A stretch of 64,000 nucleotides of DNA from an uncultured Methanomicrobiales archaeon (GTDB lineage: Archaea > Halobacteriota > Methanomicrobia > Methanomicrobiales > Methanospirillaceae): assembly GCA_903926075.1 (NCBI GenBank), contig CAIYHQ010000133.1, forward strand, positions 1-64,000, read 5' to 3'. Within the stretch, counting starts at the first letter, position 1. The number at the start of each line of letters is the position of its first letter. The translations under genes were made by a program, and so were the position numbers. This document shows positions 36,529 through 46,478 of the stretch, one piece after another. The notes under the pieces were generated by a model. The model ran no database searches, was not told the DNA's origin, and saw only the letters and a program-made list of their open reading frames with translations.

Positions 36529-38985
36529 TCAGGCAACCTTAAATTTCAGCATCACCTGTGATACACTATCCACAATTCCTACTACATTATAAACAACGTT
36601 GCTAATTTCTTCGATTTCTGCGGCTGTTTCTTGCGTAGCTGCTGCGGTATTATCTGCTTCATGAGATGTATTCTGAACAGGTTCTGATACTTCATGAATA
36701 CTTGCTGTAACTTCTTCAACTGATGCTGCCTGCTCTTCAGAAGCAGAAGCTACTTCAACATTATTTTGAGTTATATTCTCAATAGATTCAGCGATTTGAT
36801 TAAATGCGGTCAGAGTTTGTTCAAGAGCTATGTTCCCTTCCTGAACGAAAGTTGTTGATTTACTCATTGCTTCAGTAGCATTTTTTGATTTGCTTTGCAA
36901 AGATGAGATCATTTCAGCTATATTTTCTGCAGATTTTCTGAAATCCTGTGCAAGTGATTTAACTTCAGCGGCAACTACTGCAAATCCTCTTCCTGCATCT
37001 CCGGCACGGGCAGCTTCAATTGCTGCATTAAGAGCAAGAAGGTTGGTTTGATTGGCAATATCAGAAATTAGCTTAACAATTTTTCCTATCTCATTCATTT
37101 GTTCATTAATATCATTCACGATTGAATCAACATCTTTTGCAGATTTTGCGATTTCTTTCATAGCCTTCTCAGTCTGCCTGGCAAGATCAATCCAATTTTT
37201 CGCAAAATTATTTGCTTCACTGGAAGAAGCAGAAACAAATTCTGCTTTTTTTGAGACTGATGCAACTGTTTCGTTTAAATCTTCCATGGCCCTTAGAACC
37301 TGAGATATACCTCTTCCTCCTTGTTCTGCGTTCTCACTAACCTTATTAGAATTTGTTGCTATCTGATGAGCCCCCTTCGAAATATTCTGAATGTTTGCCT
37401 TTGCTTTTTCTGCACCTGACGCCAGTTCCGTTACTTTCTTATTGATTAGGGAAACAGCCTCTGATATCTTGATACCTATATTATTCAAAGCATCATTAAA
37501 CTGAATCCAGTCACCCTGTAAATTCAGCGATGTTGAAATCCGATTTGTAAAATCATATTCTGCATAACTTTTAGAGACACGAAGTGCTTCGTTCACAGGT
37601 ATAATAACACTGTCAAGGGTGTGATTTACCCCTTCAACAATCTTCCTAAAGTCACCCTGATGTTTGGTTGCATCTGCCCTTGTTGATAATTTTCCACTTA
37701 CTGCCGCATTTACAAGCATATGGGCTTCATCAACAAGCAGGTTTATAGCTTCGATACACTGATTAAGATTATTTTTAAGGACATTGAAGTCACCATTATA
37801 CGATTCTGTAATTTTTGTGGGTATGTTTCCCTTGCTCATATTATCAATATATTCCGCAGCAACATTCAAAGGTCCGATAACTGCATCCAGAGTTGCATTC
37901 ATACCCTCAACGATCTTTTTATAACTCCCGTGATGTTTTTCAGAATTGATTCGGGTATCAAGTTTACCTTCAATAGCTGATTTTGAGAGTGTATTTGCAT
38001 CAAAAATCAAAAGATCGATTGAATCTCTAACTTTGGTAAGGTTTTTATTGATATCAATGAACCATTGCCTAGCTTCTTCAGTTGTTTTGGTAGAATTGGC
38101 AATCTCTAAATTGAAGTTTAGGTTTCCATTGGCGAGTTCAACCAGATTATCTGTCATAGTGGAGAGGTACGCCGTGATGTAATTAGCTAAATCCTCACGT
38201 TTTTCTTCTTTGATTAGTTTTTCGGTGAGATCATTATATACAGCCATTATACTTACTATCTCACCGTCTTTATCGAGCAGTGGGATAGTGATCTGTTCAA
38301 GTGTATGGGTGGCTTTTGGGAACTCAACAGTGATTCGCCCTGTAACCCCTTTCTTTGTCTCCAAAGCTTCCCTGATATTATGCCCGCTCTTTTTTAAGAT
38401 TTTGAATTCACTGATATTCATCTTCTGCAATTGCTCTTCAGAATATCCGCTTATGGTGAGGAAAGCCTCGTTTGCAAGTTTGATATTGAATGTAGTGTCG
38501 ATGATGAGTTGCGGCTGAGGATTCTGCATAACCATCGTGAGGGCAAGCTGACGCTGCTTTTTTGCCTCAGCTTTCTGTTTCTTTGCTTCTGCCTCCCGTG
38601 CTTTAAGTTGTATATATTCCTCAATCTCTCTCTTGACTGCAGGGATGAGACGAGCATAATTACCCTTGATGATGAAGTCGTATGCTCCTGCCTTCATTGC
38701 ATCTACTGCAACATCTTCACCAATTACACCTGATATGACGATAACTGGAAAATCGCAGTTCATTTCATTTAAAAGTTTCAAAGCAGGAATTGCTCCAAAA
38801 TTTGGAATTGAATAATCACAGAGAATTATGTCCCAGGTTTCATTTGTTATGGCATCTTTCATATCAGTGTAATTCTCAACTCTTCGCTGATATATTTTAA
38901 AACCATCATTTTCGAGCTCATTTATTAAAAGAATAGCATCATCCGGCGAGTCTTCTACCAATAATACTCTGATCTCATCTTTCAT
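36529..38985 (-). CDS. Soluble chemoreceptor-like protein: receiver, PAS, HAMP-like repeats, MCP signalling domain
   Basis: 818 residues from the ATG at 38983-38985, preceded by GGAG. Receiver 1-120 ([27 protein letters not shown]), charged linker, PAS about 150-265, then a stretch of HAMP/poly-HAMP-like helices (about 280-540, with repeated [18 protein letters not shown] and [18 protein letters not shown] units). The MCP domain follows, with hairpin tip [37 protein letters not shown]. No transmembrane segment. It probably feeds a CheA or a dedicated kinase elsewhere. It is convergent with the hybrid kinase, 57 bases apart. Confidence 0.9.
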   Translation of the reverse strand: MKDEIRVLLVEDSPDDAILLINELENDGFKIYQRRVENYTDMKDAITNETWDIILCDYSIPNFGAIPALKLLNEMNCDFPVIVISGVIGEDVAVDAMKAGAYDFIIKGNYARLIPAVKREIEEYIQLKAREAEAKKQKAEAKKQRQLALTMVMQNPQPQLIIDTTFNIKLANEAFLTISGYSEEQLQKMNISEFKILKKSGHNIREALETKKGVTGRITVEFPKATHTLEQITIPLLDKDGEIVSIMAVYNDLTEKLIKEEKREDLANYITAYLSTMTDNLVELANGNLNFNLEIANSTKTTEEARQWFIDINKNLTKVRDSIDLLIFDANTLSKSAIEGKLDTRINSEKHHGSYKKIVEGMNATLDAVIGPLNVAAEYIDNMSKGNIPTKITESYNGDFNVLKNNLNQCIEAINLLVDEAHMLVNAAVSGKLSTRADATKHQGDFRKIVEGVNHTLDSVIIPVNEALRVSKSYAEYDFTNRISTSLNLQGDWIQFNDALNNIGIKISEAVSLINKKVTELASGAEKAKANIQNISKGAHQIATNSNKVSENAEQGGRGISQVLRAMEDLNETVASVSKKAEFVSASSSEANNFAKNWIDLARQTEKAMKEIAKSAKDVDSIVNDINEQMNEIGKIVKLISDIANQTNLLALNAAIEAARAGDAGRGFAVVAAEVKSLAQDFRKSAENIAEMISSLQSKSKNATEAMSKSTTFVQEGNIALEQTLTAFNQIAESIENITQNNVEVASASEEQAASVEEVTASIHEVSEPVQNTSHEADNTAAATQETAAEIEEISNVVYNVVGIVDSVSQVMLKFKVA

Positions 38986-39247
38986 TTTTTCTCCATTCGT
39001 CTTCATTTCTAATTTATTATAATCCTTTTATTTTGTTCATAGTAAGATAACACATAGCATTGAAATGGAAAGGATTTGTTTTTTTTATTTTGAAGTATTT
39101 TAACAGAATCCGAAAGTAAAAAAAATAGGTATAGGTGAGGGTGGGTTAGATCACAATTTCTCCTAATACCGTCATTGATCTTGAAAGAACATATCCGCTC
39201 CTATAGACCCTTCAATCATTTTTTCACGGTCAGGTTTGTTAACACAA

Positions 39248-39445
39248 TCAATAAAAATGCAAGAATCTAAAAAAAGAGAATCTGACTTCAAGGTCTCGAT
39301 GTCTTTTCATTTGTTCTTCAAATTCTTCTTTACTTACTGCATCTACAATAAATCCTCGAATATTGACCACCCAGCCATACGCTAAAAGACCCCTGTGATA
39401 TTTTTTTTCAATTATTTCATTAGGGTTGTATTCTTCTATATCCAT
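39248..39445 (-). CDS. Small protein of unknown function
   Basis: 65 residues from the ATG at 39443-39445, 8 bases after GAGGTG; the ATG two codons earlier is only 2 bases from that site. The sequence begins MDIEEYNPNEIIEKKYHRGLLAYGWVVNIRGFIVDAVSKEEFEEQ and ends with aromatic and basic residues. The mix of charged helices and a central hydrophobic strand looks like a real small protein, but I do not recognise a family. The clear ribosome site raises confidence that it is translated. Confidence 0.5.
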   Translation of the reverse strand: MDIEEYNPNEIIEKKYHRGLLAYGWVVNIRGFIVDAVSKEEFEEQMKRHRDLEVRFSFFRFLHFY

Positions 39446-39540
39446 GGTCATTTCACCTCACATCGTTCTGGATTTCTTTATCATTCAACCTATATTTGAC
39501 GTTGGCTATTCTCCTAATATTACAAGTGAAATTGAACATG

Positions 39541-40809
39541 TTATATGAATTTCAGGGGTACAAGATTAGTTGAATTTAAAATTCTGGACAACGGTAGACT
39601 AACAAACTGTGGATTTATAGTTTGAACTGGCAGAGTTCCGGAAATCAGGAATGTCTGCCTATTTATAGTTAGAACTGGCTGAATGCTAGAAATCTGGGTC
39701 TGTATAGGATTGGAGTTCTGGTTCACTCCTGAACTTGTATAGCGATTTACTACAACTACGTATTGAATTCCAGTTACAAGATTTGGGGTAATTGCCTGAA
39801 CAGCGTTATCCGACCAAGAAAGATAGGTATTCGCCGTACTAGACATAGAGCTCGCCGGAATAAAATTAACAGTGCTAGGACTAGAACCTTGGTACTGAAC
39901 ATCATCAAGGTTAGCGTCATCACCACCCAATTGTGTTACAATTTGTGTATTGACATTTTCGAGCAGTTCCATCTGTATTGGAAATACAAGATTATTATTA
40001 TTCACTTGTGACAGCTGCAGTCTATTCAGATCAATTTTTGTACTCTGGTTTGTGAGAAATCCATACCATTCCGATGCCTGCATTCCAACAATTGGGGAGT
40101 CCTTCAGCACTTTTAATAGAGTCACTGAACTTTTAAGCGATTTCTCTGCCTTTGTCTTGTCTCCACTTTTTTGTGCTATCAATGCATCGCACAGGTAACT
40201 CATCGCTTGGGAGAAATTCAACCAGTCTTTATCCGATGCTGCGAGATCGGTTTTAATATATGTCAGTTTCTCATGATTTGGAATAACTGTGTCCCAGACA
40301 GACTGGTTGTTCTTTATTGCCTTCTTTTCCATTTCTGCCCGATTCTTTTCTAATTCTAAAAATAACGATTGTGAAACAGTATAATTCTTCTTTGCAGCGG
40401 CATAATCACCTTTTTGTATCGCAATCAGGCCATCAGTTATGTAAGAGATCCCTAGGTTGTTTCCGAATATGAAATCCATTTTTGGGATATAATACTCTGG
40501 CAACAGGATTAACTCCTGAATTTCCTGTTTTTCAGCAGCATCTTCAGTTTTTATTGATTCAAAAGTTGTTTTTGCTTTTTCAAAATCCTTTTTTGCTGCG
40601 GATAATAGAGAGATTGTATCAGATAACGATTTATTAGATGTTAATGCTGAAATCTCTTTCAGGTGGCCACTTGAGATGAATTCTAAACCTTGCGTTACAT
40701 TTACACTACCCGAAGTAGTATTAGCTGTTGACCCGGTTCCCATTACAGATGACCCAAAAAGAAGAGAGATCAATAAAATTGAAGTGATACAACACAGGTA
40801 TAATCTCAT
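39541..40809 (-). CDS. Secreted helical-repeat protein, function unknown
   Basis: 422 residues from the ATG at 40807-40809, which begins the signal peptide MRLYLCCITSILLISLLF. The frame is open to 40836. Residues about 30-240 are helical with TPR-like features (AIQKGDYAAAKKNYTVSQSLF, ALIAQKSGDKTKAEKSLKSSV). The C-terminal third is Asn/Ser/Thr/Gln-rich beta-type sequence (NPIQTQISSIQPVLTI). No catalytic motif or anchor is seen. It is divergent from the protease gene, sharing a 160-base upstream region. Confidence 0.65.
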   Translation of the reverse strand: MRLYLCCITSILLISLLFGSSVMGTGSTANTTSGSVNVTQGLEFISSGHLKEISALTSNKSLSDTISLLSAAKKDFEKAKTTFESIKTEDAAEKQEIQELILLPEYYIPKMDFIFGNNLGISYITDGLIAIQKGDYAAAKKNYTVSQSLFLELEKNRAEMEKKAIKNNQSVWDTVIPNHEKLTYIKTDLAASDKDWLNFSQAMSYLCDALIAQKSGDKTKAEKSLKSSVTLLKVLKDSPIVGMQASEWYGFLTNQSTKIDLNRLQLSQVNNNNLVFPIQMELLENVNTQIVTQLGGDDANLDDVQYQGSSPSTVNFIPASSMSSTANTYLSWSDNAVQAITPNLVTGIQYVVVVNRYTSSGVNQNSNPIQTQISSIQPVLTINRQTFLISGTLPVQTINPQFVSLPLSRILNSTNLVPLKFI

Positions 40810-40970
40810 GGTTTTATTACCATCTGATATTGTCACATTATAACATGATAAAAATTTTCTTTTTCCTCATGAACAATTTTGCGTTATTTGACTTTTTCTT
40901 TATTGACAATGCGACATTGTAGTGTTAAAGAAGGGACTATATTTATGTTCCTCCAAATTCTAATATTTTT

Positions 40971-43508
40971 ATGGAAAAGGCAATATATCTAAAAATTTTT
41001 AGTATCGCCTTTATTATTCTGTTAATAATCCCTGGCGCTATTGCAATAGTTATTAGCAAAGGAGATTCAGTCGTAAAGGCTGATCAGGTCCGTTCAATTT
41101 ATGGAGTTGACGGATATGGTGTCAAGGTCGGAGTCATATCTGATGGTGTTGACTCACTCCCACTTATTCAGCAGATGGGCGAACTTCCCTCTGATGTAAC
41201 AGTCCTATCAAACCAGAATGACGGCGATGAAGGCACAATGATGCTCCAGATAATTCATGATATTGCCCCTGGTGCCCAACTCTACTTTCATGACTCAGGG
41301 ACGAGCCCGAAAGACTTCAATCTTGCTATCGATGCACTCCTCGCTGCCGGATGCCAGATTATCTGTGATGATATCAGCTTTACAAATGACCCGGTATATG
41401 AAGATGGCGTTTCGGCCGCCCATATTCAAAAACTCATACACGGCAACAGGCCATTTATCGAGGTCTCGGCAGCAGGAAATTATGCCCTCCAACATTACAG
41501 GGCACAATATTACAAGGGTGAAGATAATTACCATGATTTCTCGCTTGGAAAAAGCAATCTAACCGATATTTACCTTGATATCCCTTACCTTCAAAAGATC
41601 ACGGCTATTTTAAAATGGGACGAAAAGGCTGACACTTCAAAAGATGACTATGACCTCTTTCTTGTGAGGGCATCAAATGGTGAAATACTTAAGTCCAGCC
41701 AAATTCGCCAGAACGGAACAGGAATGCCATTTGAATATCTTCGCTGGATTAACATGGGCCAGAATACCGAGCGGGTTGCAGTTAGAATTCAAAACCACGA
41801 GGGAAAAGCCGCCCAACGCGATCTTGATCTCCTGCTTGTTGTTCCAACCGACGTAACAATCCTTCCCTATAACCTTATCACTGACCATTCGGTATTCGGC
41901 CACACCGGTGCCCCTGGAGTCATATCTGTTGCAGCGGTTTCTGCTGATAACACAAATACAATCGAGCCTTATTCATCAGCAGGAACAGTCGATATCCTCT
42001 TTCCTAAAAAAGATAAACGAAAAAAGCCTGATATCACCGGCCCTGACAATGTCGAAGTTATTGGCAGTTCAGGTAAGGTGGTTTCGTTCTCCGGCACAAG
42101 TGCGGCTGCTCCGCACATCGCAGGGGTCCTAGCATTACTCTGGAGTGCATTTCCCGGGACGGATGCCGCTGACATTCGTGAGAGCATTATCCGGACCGCA
42201 ACTGATCTCGGGTCTCCGGGCTGGGATGAACGCTATGGCTATGGGCTTGTAGATGCAATGAAGGCGATTAAGTCACTCGGTACTATCGAAACATCGAAAT
42301 CGCATGCAGAGAGAGTAGGTTGGACTCCTGAAACAATCGTGATGAAAAACGGAACAATTAAAGGGGAATATTACCCTGATGGTAACTTCAAGGTTACAGG
42401 ACCTGGCCTCATCGATAGGCCGGGAAATTATCGCCTTGCGAGGGACATCCTGCAGAGCGGGAGGAGATTTACAATTTCAATCAACTGTTCTGATGTAACA
42501 CTTGATGGTGACGGACATACTATCAGCGGAGTAATTTTTGGTGAAGCACGTCCAAAAACGCAGGCAGGGCTCAATATTAATGGGATGTACCGTGTAATAC
42601 GGAATATAACAATAAAGAATCTCCAGTTGAAAGACTTTGACTGGGGTATATTCCTCGGCCTCTCTAAAGAGGTCTGGTTAGAAAACTGTTCTCTCACGTC
42701 TAATTTTGGAGGGTTATTTAGCATCAAGGGCGAGAACCTGACCATAAGAAAGAGCACTATAACAGGAAATGAATACGGGATATATGAATTTGGAGGGAAA
42801 AATCCAGTTCTCATTTCAAACACCTTCAAAGACAATACTGAAGGCCTTACCATGTATAACCCCCAAACAGGGGAAGTAATTAACAATAATTTTATTACAA
42901 ATACAAAGCACGGATTATTTATTTTCGATTCCGGTCCAATTGACTTTACGAACAACTCATTTCTTGGAAATTATCTTTTTGGACTTTCCCTGGTAAATGT
43001 GTCAGGGATGAACGTGGCAGACAATATTTTTGTTGACAATTTTAATGCAGTATCAATTGTTAATTCCAATAAACCGGTAATCAGAGGGAATCTTATTAAA
43101 GAAAATACAGGGATTGGTGTAGGAATCATCGACTCAGAGAACATTCTCCTGAAAAACAATACTTTGGGGGATAACAATTATGGAGTTTCAATTTATGGAG
43201 GGAAAAATATTTCCGTTCTTATGGGCAGCATAATTGGAAATAAGCGTGCAGGTATTGTTGCAAATGTATCAGAGAATATAACAGTCAAGGAAAACACAAT
43301 AAGTAGCAGTAAGACCGGAATTATCTTCGCAAATTCAAGCTGGAATTCGGTCATATCAAATGAGATCATGAAAAACAGTATTGGAGTATTACTCCAGAAT
43401 TCAAGTGAAAACAGGCTTGACAATAATATTCTGGTAAACGAGAAGGATATTATGATGATCCCGGAGAACTCGATAAATTACCTGAACGGAACAAGGTACA
43501 GAACATAA
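40971..43508 (+). CDS. Secreted subtilase-like protease with beta-helix repeats and Glu in place of His
   Basis: 845 residues with an N-terminal signal/anchor (8-26). The protease part (about 35-440) has VGVISDGVDS (Asp58), the oxyanion stretch EVSAAGN and the nucleophile GTSAAAPHIAGVLALLWS (Ser near 376). Where subtilisins carry HGTxVA, this reads DEGTMMLQIIHDIAPGA with Glu87, as in a subgroup related to sedolisin-like chemistry. Residues about 460-840 are right-handed beta-helix (NosD/PbH1-like) repeats rich in Asn ladders (ITGNEYGIYEF, NNFITNTKHGLFI). It probably acts at the cell surface, with the helix binding sugar or protein. Confidence 0.85.
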   Translation: MEKAIYLKIFSIAFIILLIIPGAIAIVISKGDSVVKADQVRSIYGVDGYGVKVGVISDGVDSLPLIQQMGELPSDVTVLSNQNDGDEGTMMLQIIHDIAPGAQLYFHDSGTSPKDFNLAIDALLAAGCQIICDDISFTNDPVYEDGVSAAHIQKLIHGNRPFIEVSAAGNYALQHYRAQYYKGEDNYHDFSLGKSNLTDIYLDIPYLQKITAILKWDEKADTSKDDYDLFLVRASNGEILKSSQIRQNGTGMPFEYLRWINMGQNTERVAVRIQNHEGKAAQRDLDLLLVVPTDVTILPYNLITDHSVFGHTGAPGVISVAAVSADNTNTIEPYSSAGTVDILFPKKDKRKKPDITGPDNVEVIGSSGKVVSFSGTSAAAPHIAGVLALLWSAFPGTDAADIRESIIRTATDLGSPGWDERYGYGLVDAMKAIKSLGTIETSKSHAERVGWTPETIVMKNGTIKGEYYPDGNFKVTGPGLIDRPGNYRLARDILQSGRRFTISINCSDVTLDGDGHTISGVIFGEARPKTQAGLNINGMYRVIRNITIKNLQLKDFDWGIFLGLSKEVWLENCSLTSNFGGLFSIKGENLTIRKSTITGNEYGIYEFGGKNPVLISNTFKDNTEGLTMYNPQTGEVINNNFITNTKHGLFIFDSGPIDFTNNSFLGNYLFGLSLVNVSGMNVADNIFVDNFNAVSIVNSNKPVIRGNLIKENTGIGVGIIDSENILLKNNTLGDNNYGVSIYGGKNISVLMGSIIGNKRAGIVANVSENITVKENTISSSKTGIIFANSSWNSVISNEIMKNSIGVLLQNSSENRLDNNILVNEKDIMMIPENSINYLNGTRYRT

Positions 43509-43708
43509 TAAAAAATATTAGGTTGTCTAAGTTTGAGAAAAACAATTAAATTTTCCTCTGTTCATTGTGTTTTATCTCAGTTCATTCATGGAACGGTTCA
43601 TTTTGAATTTTTTTGGGCTAACTTAAATAAACCAAGAACACCATTATTCTTTAGTTGCAATCTTATATTGCAATTGCAAAATTTAGTTAAATTTTGGAAT
43701 GATCGAAT

Positions 43709-44041
43709 GTACCATATAGCGTATGTTGATGATGAACCTGATCTCCTTGTACTTGCTAAACTTTTTCTTGAAGATTCCGATGAATTTTTTTTTAGATACC
43801 TTTGAATCTGCTGAAGAGATGTTATGTTCAGTAAATAAATCTTCCTACGATATAGTGATCTCTGACTATCAGATGCCTGAAATGAATGGCATCGATTTTT
43901 TAAAAAAGTCCGGGCTCAAATTAGTGATATCACATTTATTATTTTTACAGGAAGAGGAAGGGAAGAAGTTGTAATTGAAGCAATTAACAATGGTGCAGAT
44001 TTTTATCGGCAGAAAGCATGCCCTACCAGCATTATTTATTG
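43709..44041 (+). pseudogene. Frameshifted response-regulator receiver
   Basis: Three frames in sequence rebuild one receiver domain: MYHIAYVDDEPDLLVLAKLF, then LDTFESAEEMLCSVNKSSYD with IVISDYQMPEMNG (phospho-Asp) and IDFLKK, then ITFIIFTGRGREEVVIEAIN and ADFYRQK. A first frameshift lies near 43787 in a T-run and another near 43910. It matches the receiver of the hybrid kinase at 33.2 kb. Non-functional. Confidence 0.8.
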
Positions 44042-44783
44042 AGCAATAGTAAACGGAGGCAGAATACCCCCATGTAGACGTCACATCGACGACATTATAG
44101 TCATTGAGAAGCAAAGGGCAAAAGTGAGGCAGAGAACCAGAACCGATAGATGAAAAAGTATTGAGATGAATAAAGGATAAATAATGAATGGACAAGAACA
44201 AACTATTTCATCTCTGAAAAATTGGATAACCCCATGTTTAACTATCCTTATACGTCAAGGAGAACAAGAGAATGTATTAACCTCGTGTAAGATGTCATCC
44301 ACAAAGGGAGCCGGACTCGACGATAATGGTTGTACTGACCTTAATAATATTTGTTATAATAAAAGTGACAGTTAATCAAAAAACTTGGAACTATAGCCTG
44401 ACAATCAATTAAGCCATACAATCACAAGGCCCCTCTTTCCATCCTGAGATTATAGCCCGTTAAATGTCACGTAAAATGGTTTTTTTATTTATACCACTAA
44501 TCGGTAAGTGAAAACAAGTAGACTTGATTATACTTCCTGTGATGTGATGTCACGACAGAGGCCCAGATGGTGTAGTGTACAAAAATAGGAAATAATGTAC
44601 ACTATTCAACCTGTGATTGTGCTAATCAATATCCGTTATCACTGTGAGCAACACCCTTCCAGCGGGTCTGGGACTTCGTGAATTGACTAAGTTAAGAAGT
44701 GGTAAAGGATGTTTTCTGCGCTGAAAAATTCAGAGTTCAAATTGAACCCCGCTATAGATTGGGATATGGTATTACTACCAATA
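44042..44783. other. Gene-poor stretch before tRNA-Thr
   Basis: 742 bases between the receiver pseudogene and tRNA-Thr. The longest frame, 44184-44375 (63 codons), resembles nothing known and has no clear ribosome site, so I do not call it. The stretch includes a 9-base perfect inverted repeat at 44573-44604 (separate entry). Confidence 0.4.
44573..44604. repeat. Inverted repeat TAGTGTACA / TGTACACTA
   Basis: Two perfect 9-base arms (44573-44581 and 44596-44604) separated by 14 A-rich bases. The arm contains TGTACA, itself a palindrome. Arm length and spacing fit a dimeric regulator site better than an RNA terminator, as no T-run follows. No gene starts close to it. Confidence 0.6.
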
Positions 44784-44873
44784 AGCCTTCGGCGGGAATC
44801 GGACCCGCGACCTCGTCCTGTTTGGTCACAATTGATTACCAAGGACGCGCTCTACCGACTGAGCCACGAAGGC
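44784..44873 (-). tRNA. tRNA-Thr (anticodon GGT) with 17-base intron
   Basis: 90 bases on the minus strand. Acceptor GCCTTCG pairs with CGAAGGC, discriminator T. D arm GCTCAGTCGGTAGAGC, anticodon stem CGTCC/GGACG, T arm GCGGG-TCCGATT-CCCGC. The mature loop is TTGGTAA with anticodon GGT (reads ACC). A 17-base intron at 44820-44836 interrupts after position 37. The precursor TTGGT can pair with ACCAA of the intron, as expected for a bulge-helix-bulge splicing motif. Confidence 0.93.
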
Positions 44874-44993
44874 AGAATGCACCACTTAAATTAGCGCTAA
44901 TTGTTATAAAACGTTACGGGACCTTTAAAAAAATTCAGGTGTTTCGAAATCTTGAATTGATAAAAAAGCCTTCCTATTAATGGTGAAAAAATT

Positions 44994-45695
44994 ATGAGAA
45001 AAGTCTACAGGTATCCAATTATCTTATTAATAATCGCTTTTATTCTGGTTATACCCACAATTGTCTTTGCAACAGGTATAGAGAACTATTCAGTTATTAG
45101 TTCTGCAAATGAAATGAAAGGTACCGGATATTACCTCCAGGGCGCAAATGGCGGGACAGTAACCCAGGGTAGTAGTGGACTCTGGCTTCTTACATTTAAT
45201 GATATTATTCCATATCTTCTTCAATTCCAGGAAAATTCAACAAAGAATACAAAGTTTATTCCAGTTTCTGATTTCATTAAAAATTGGCAGGTAAAGAAAA
45301 ATGAAACAGCTGTTCTCGTACTACAGGATAAAAATGAGGGGCAGAATTCCATTTTATTGTCTTTAAGCAATCCAATATATAATGAAAAAAAGAAAACCCT
45401 GCAATATTCCGCTCAACAACTATACACTTACGATGATGGTCCCCTGGCGCAGTTTATTCCCTCAATCAGGGCAATTCAGGAAGGGAAATTTGGGCAGAAC
45501 CTTCTGTTCATTGAATATGGAGTGAACAGCCCTGTTCATTCTCCCTGTATTTTATCATGTCTCAATAACTTTACAGCATGTAATATGAGCGGAAATACCT
45601 GTATATGCTCGAATGAGGCCAATGCATGCAAGGCAAAGTGCAGGGGACAAAATCCTCCTCCTCCTCTACCCTGCCCCATCAAACCGCCTGTATGA
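44994..45695 (+). CDS. Secreted protein with Cys-rich tail, function unknown
   Basis: 233 residues. Signal peptide 6-27 (YPIILLIIAFILVIPTIVFA). A beta-rich middle (EMKGTGYYLQGANGGTVTQGSSG ... LWLLTFNDIIPYLLQF) precedes a C-terminal region with eight cysteines (about 183-228; CILSCLNNFTACNMSG, CICSNEANACKAKCRG) and a proline-rich end. The cysteines suggest disulfide bonding or metal binding outside the cell. No family recognised. Confidence 0.65.
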   Translation: MRKVYRYPIILLIIAFILVIPTIVFATGIENYSVISSANEMKGTGYYLQGANGGTVTQGSSGLWLLTFNDIIPYLLQFQENSTKNTKFIPVSDFIKNWQVKKNETAVLVLQDKNEGQNSILLSLSNPIYNEKKKTLQYSAQQLYTYDDGPLAQFIPSIRAIQEGKFGQNLLFIEYGVNSPVHSPCILSCLNNFTACNMSGNTCICSNEANACKAKCRGQNPPPPLPCPIKPPV

Positions 45696-45721
45696 AAAAA
45701 TTTTCGGAAAAGTAGCTGAAA

Positions 45722-46444
45722 TCAGAAAAATTGAAATCTCTCTTTGAGAATATCAAGACTTTTCAGCACTTTTTCAAATGTCCTTGATTCAATAATTGAA
45801 TTTGCATTATTCCTCCGGATTGAATCTATAACCTCTGGAAAGTTTATTGTTCCTTCATTTATCGCAAGATGCTCGTCCATCTTTCCATTATTATCATGGA
45901 GGTGAAAATGATTTATAGGAACAGAGAGAAAATCCGTGAGGCACCCGTTTTCATGTGCGTGACCAACATCAAGTGCAAAGCCGGCTCCAGCAATCATTTC
46001 AAGTTCATCAGGCCTTTTCAAAAAGAAATAATCCCAGTTTCCCATATTTTCAAAGTATAACGGGACACTCGTTTCCACTGAAGCAGATAATAGCTCCTCC
46101 TTTGATATTATAAACTGTTTTCGCGAATTTTGTCTCTCTTCAGGCCAGGCAAAATAGCCTGGGTGCACAATTACCTGACCGCCCACATCTGAAGCAATAT
46201 CCATACATTCCCTGGTAACTTCAACACTCGCACGACGTATGGGTTCAAGCTGGCTTGCAAGGTTTACACCGCGTGACGGTGCATGAATAGAAAAAGAATT
46301 CGAATATGACTGTAACGGCATTGAGCTATCGAGGTAATGCATCCCTTCATCCATTACTTCAATTAAACGTGTGAGTGGTGAAAGTTTATCAAGAGCAGTT
46401 AACAAAGGTTCTGAATGGAGACAGAATGTAGAGATACCAAGCAT
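45722..46444 (-). CDS. Sugar phosphate isomerase/epimerase (AP endonuclease 2-like TIM barrel)
   Basis: 240 residues from the ATG at 46442-46444. The xylose isomerase-like TIM barrel shows MLGISTFCLHSEPLLTALDKL, SIHAPSRGVNL, QVIVHPGYF, PLYFENMGN, GFALDVGHAHENG, INHFHLHDNNGKMDEHLAIN and SIIESRTFE. The metal ligands His, Glu, Asp, His of this family appear conserved (VHPG, FENM, LDVGHA, HLHDN). The substrate is unknown. On the same strand and 34 bases after the TrkA-RyR gene, possibly the last gene of that operon. Confidence 0.82.
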   Translation of the reverse strand: MLGISTFCLHSEPLLTALDKLSPLTRLIEVMDEGMHYLDSSMPLQSYSNSFSIHAPSRGVNLASQLEPIRRASVEVTRECMDIASDVGGQVIVHPGYFAWPEERQNSRKQFIISKEELLSASVETSVPLYFENMGNWDYFFLKRPDELEMIAGAGFALDVGHAHENGCLTDFLSVPINHFHLHDNNGKMDEHLAINEGTINFPEVIDSIRRNNANSIIESRTFEKVLKSLDILKERFQFF

Positions 46445-46478
46445 ATACACAATCTGGTATCCTTGTATTTGATACTGT

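Noticed and set aside
44184-44375. 63-codon open frame
   Set aside because: No recognisable domain, no clear ribosome site, low-complexity composition; not supported as a gene.
44699-44980. Two plus-strand open frames of 93 and 61 codons
   Set aside because: They overlap tRNA-Thr in antisense and have no protein-like features.
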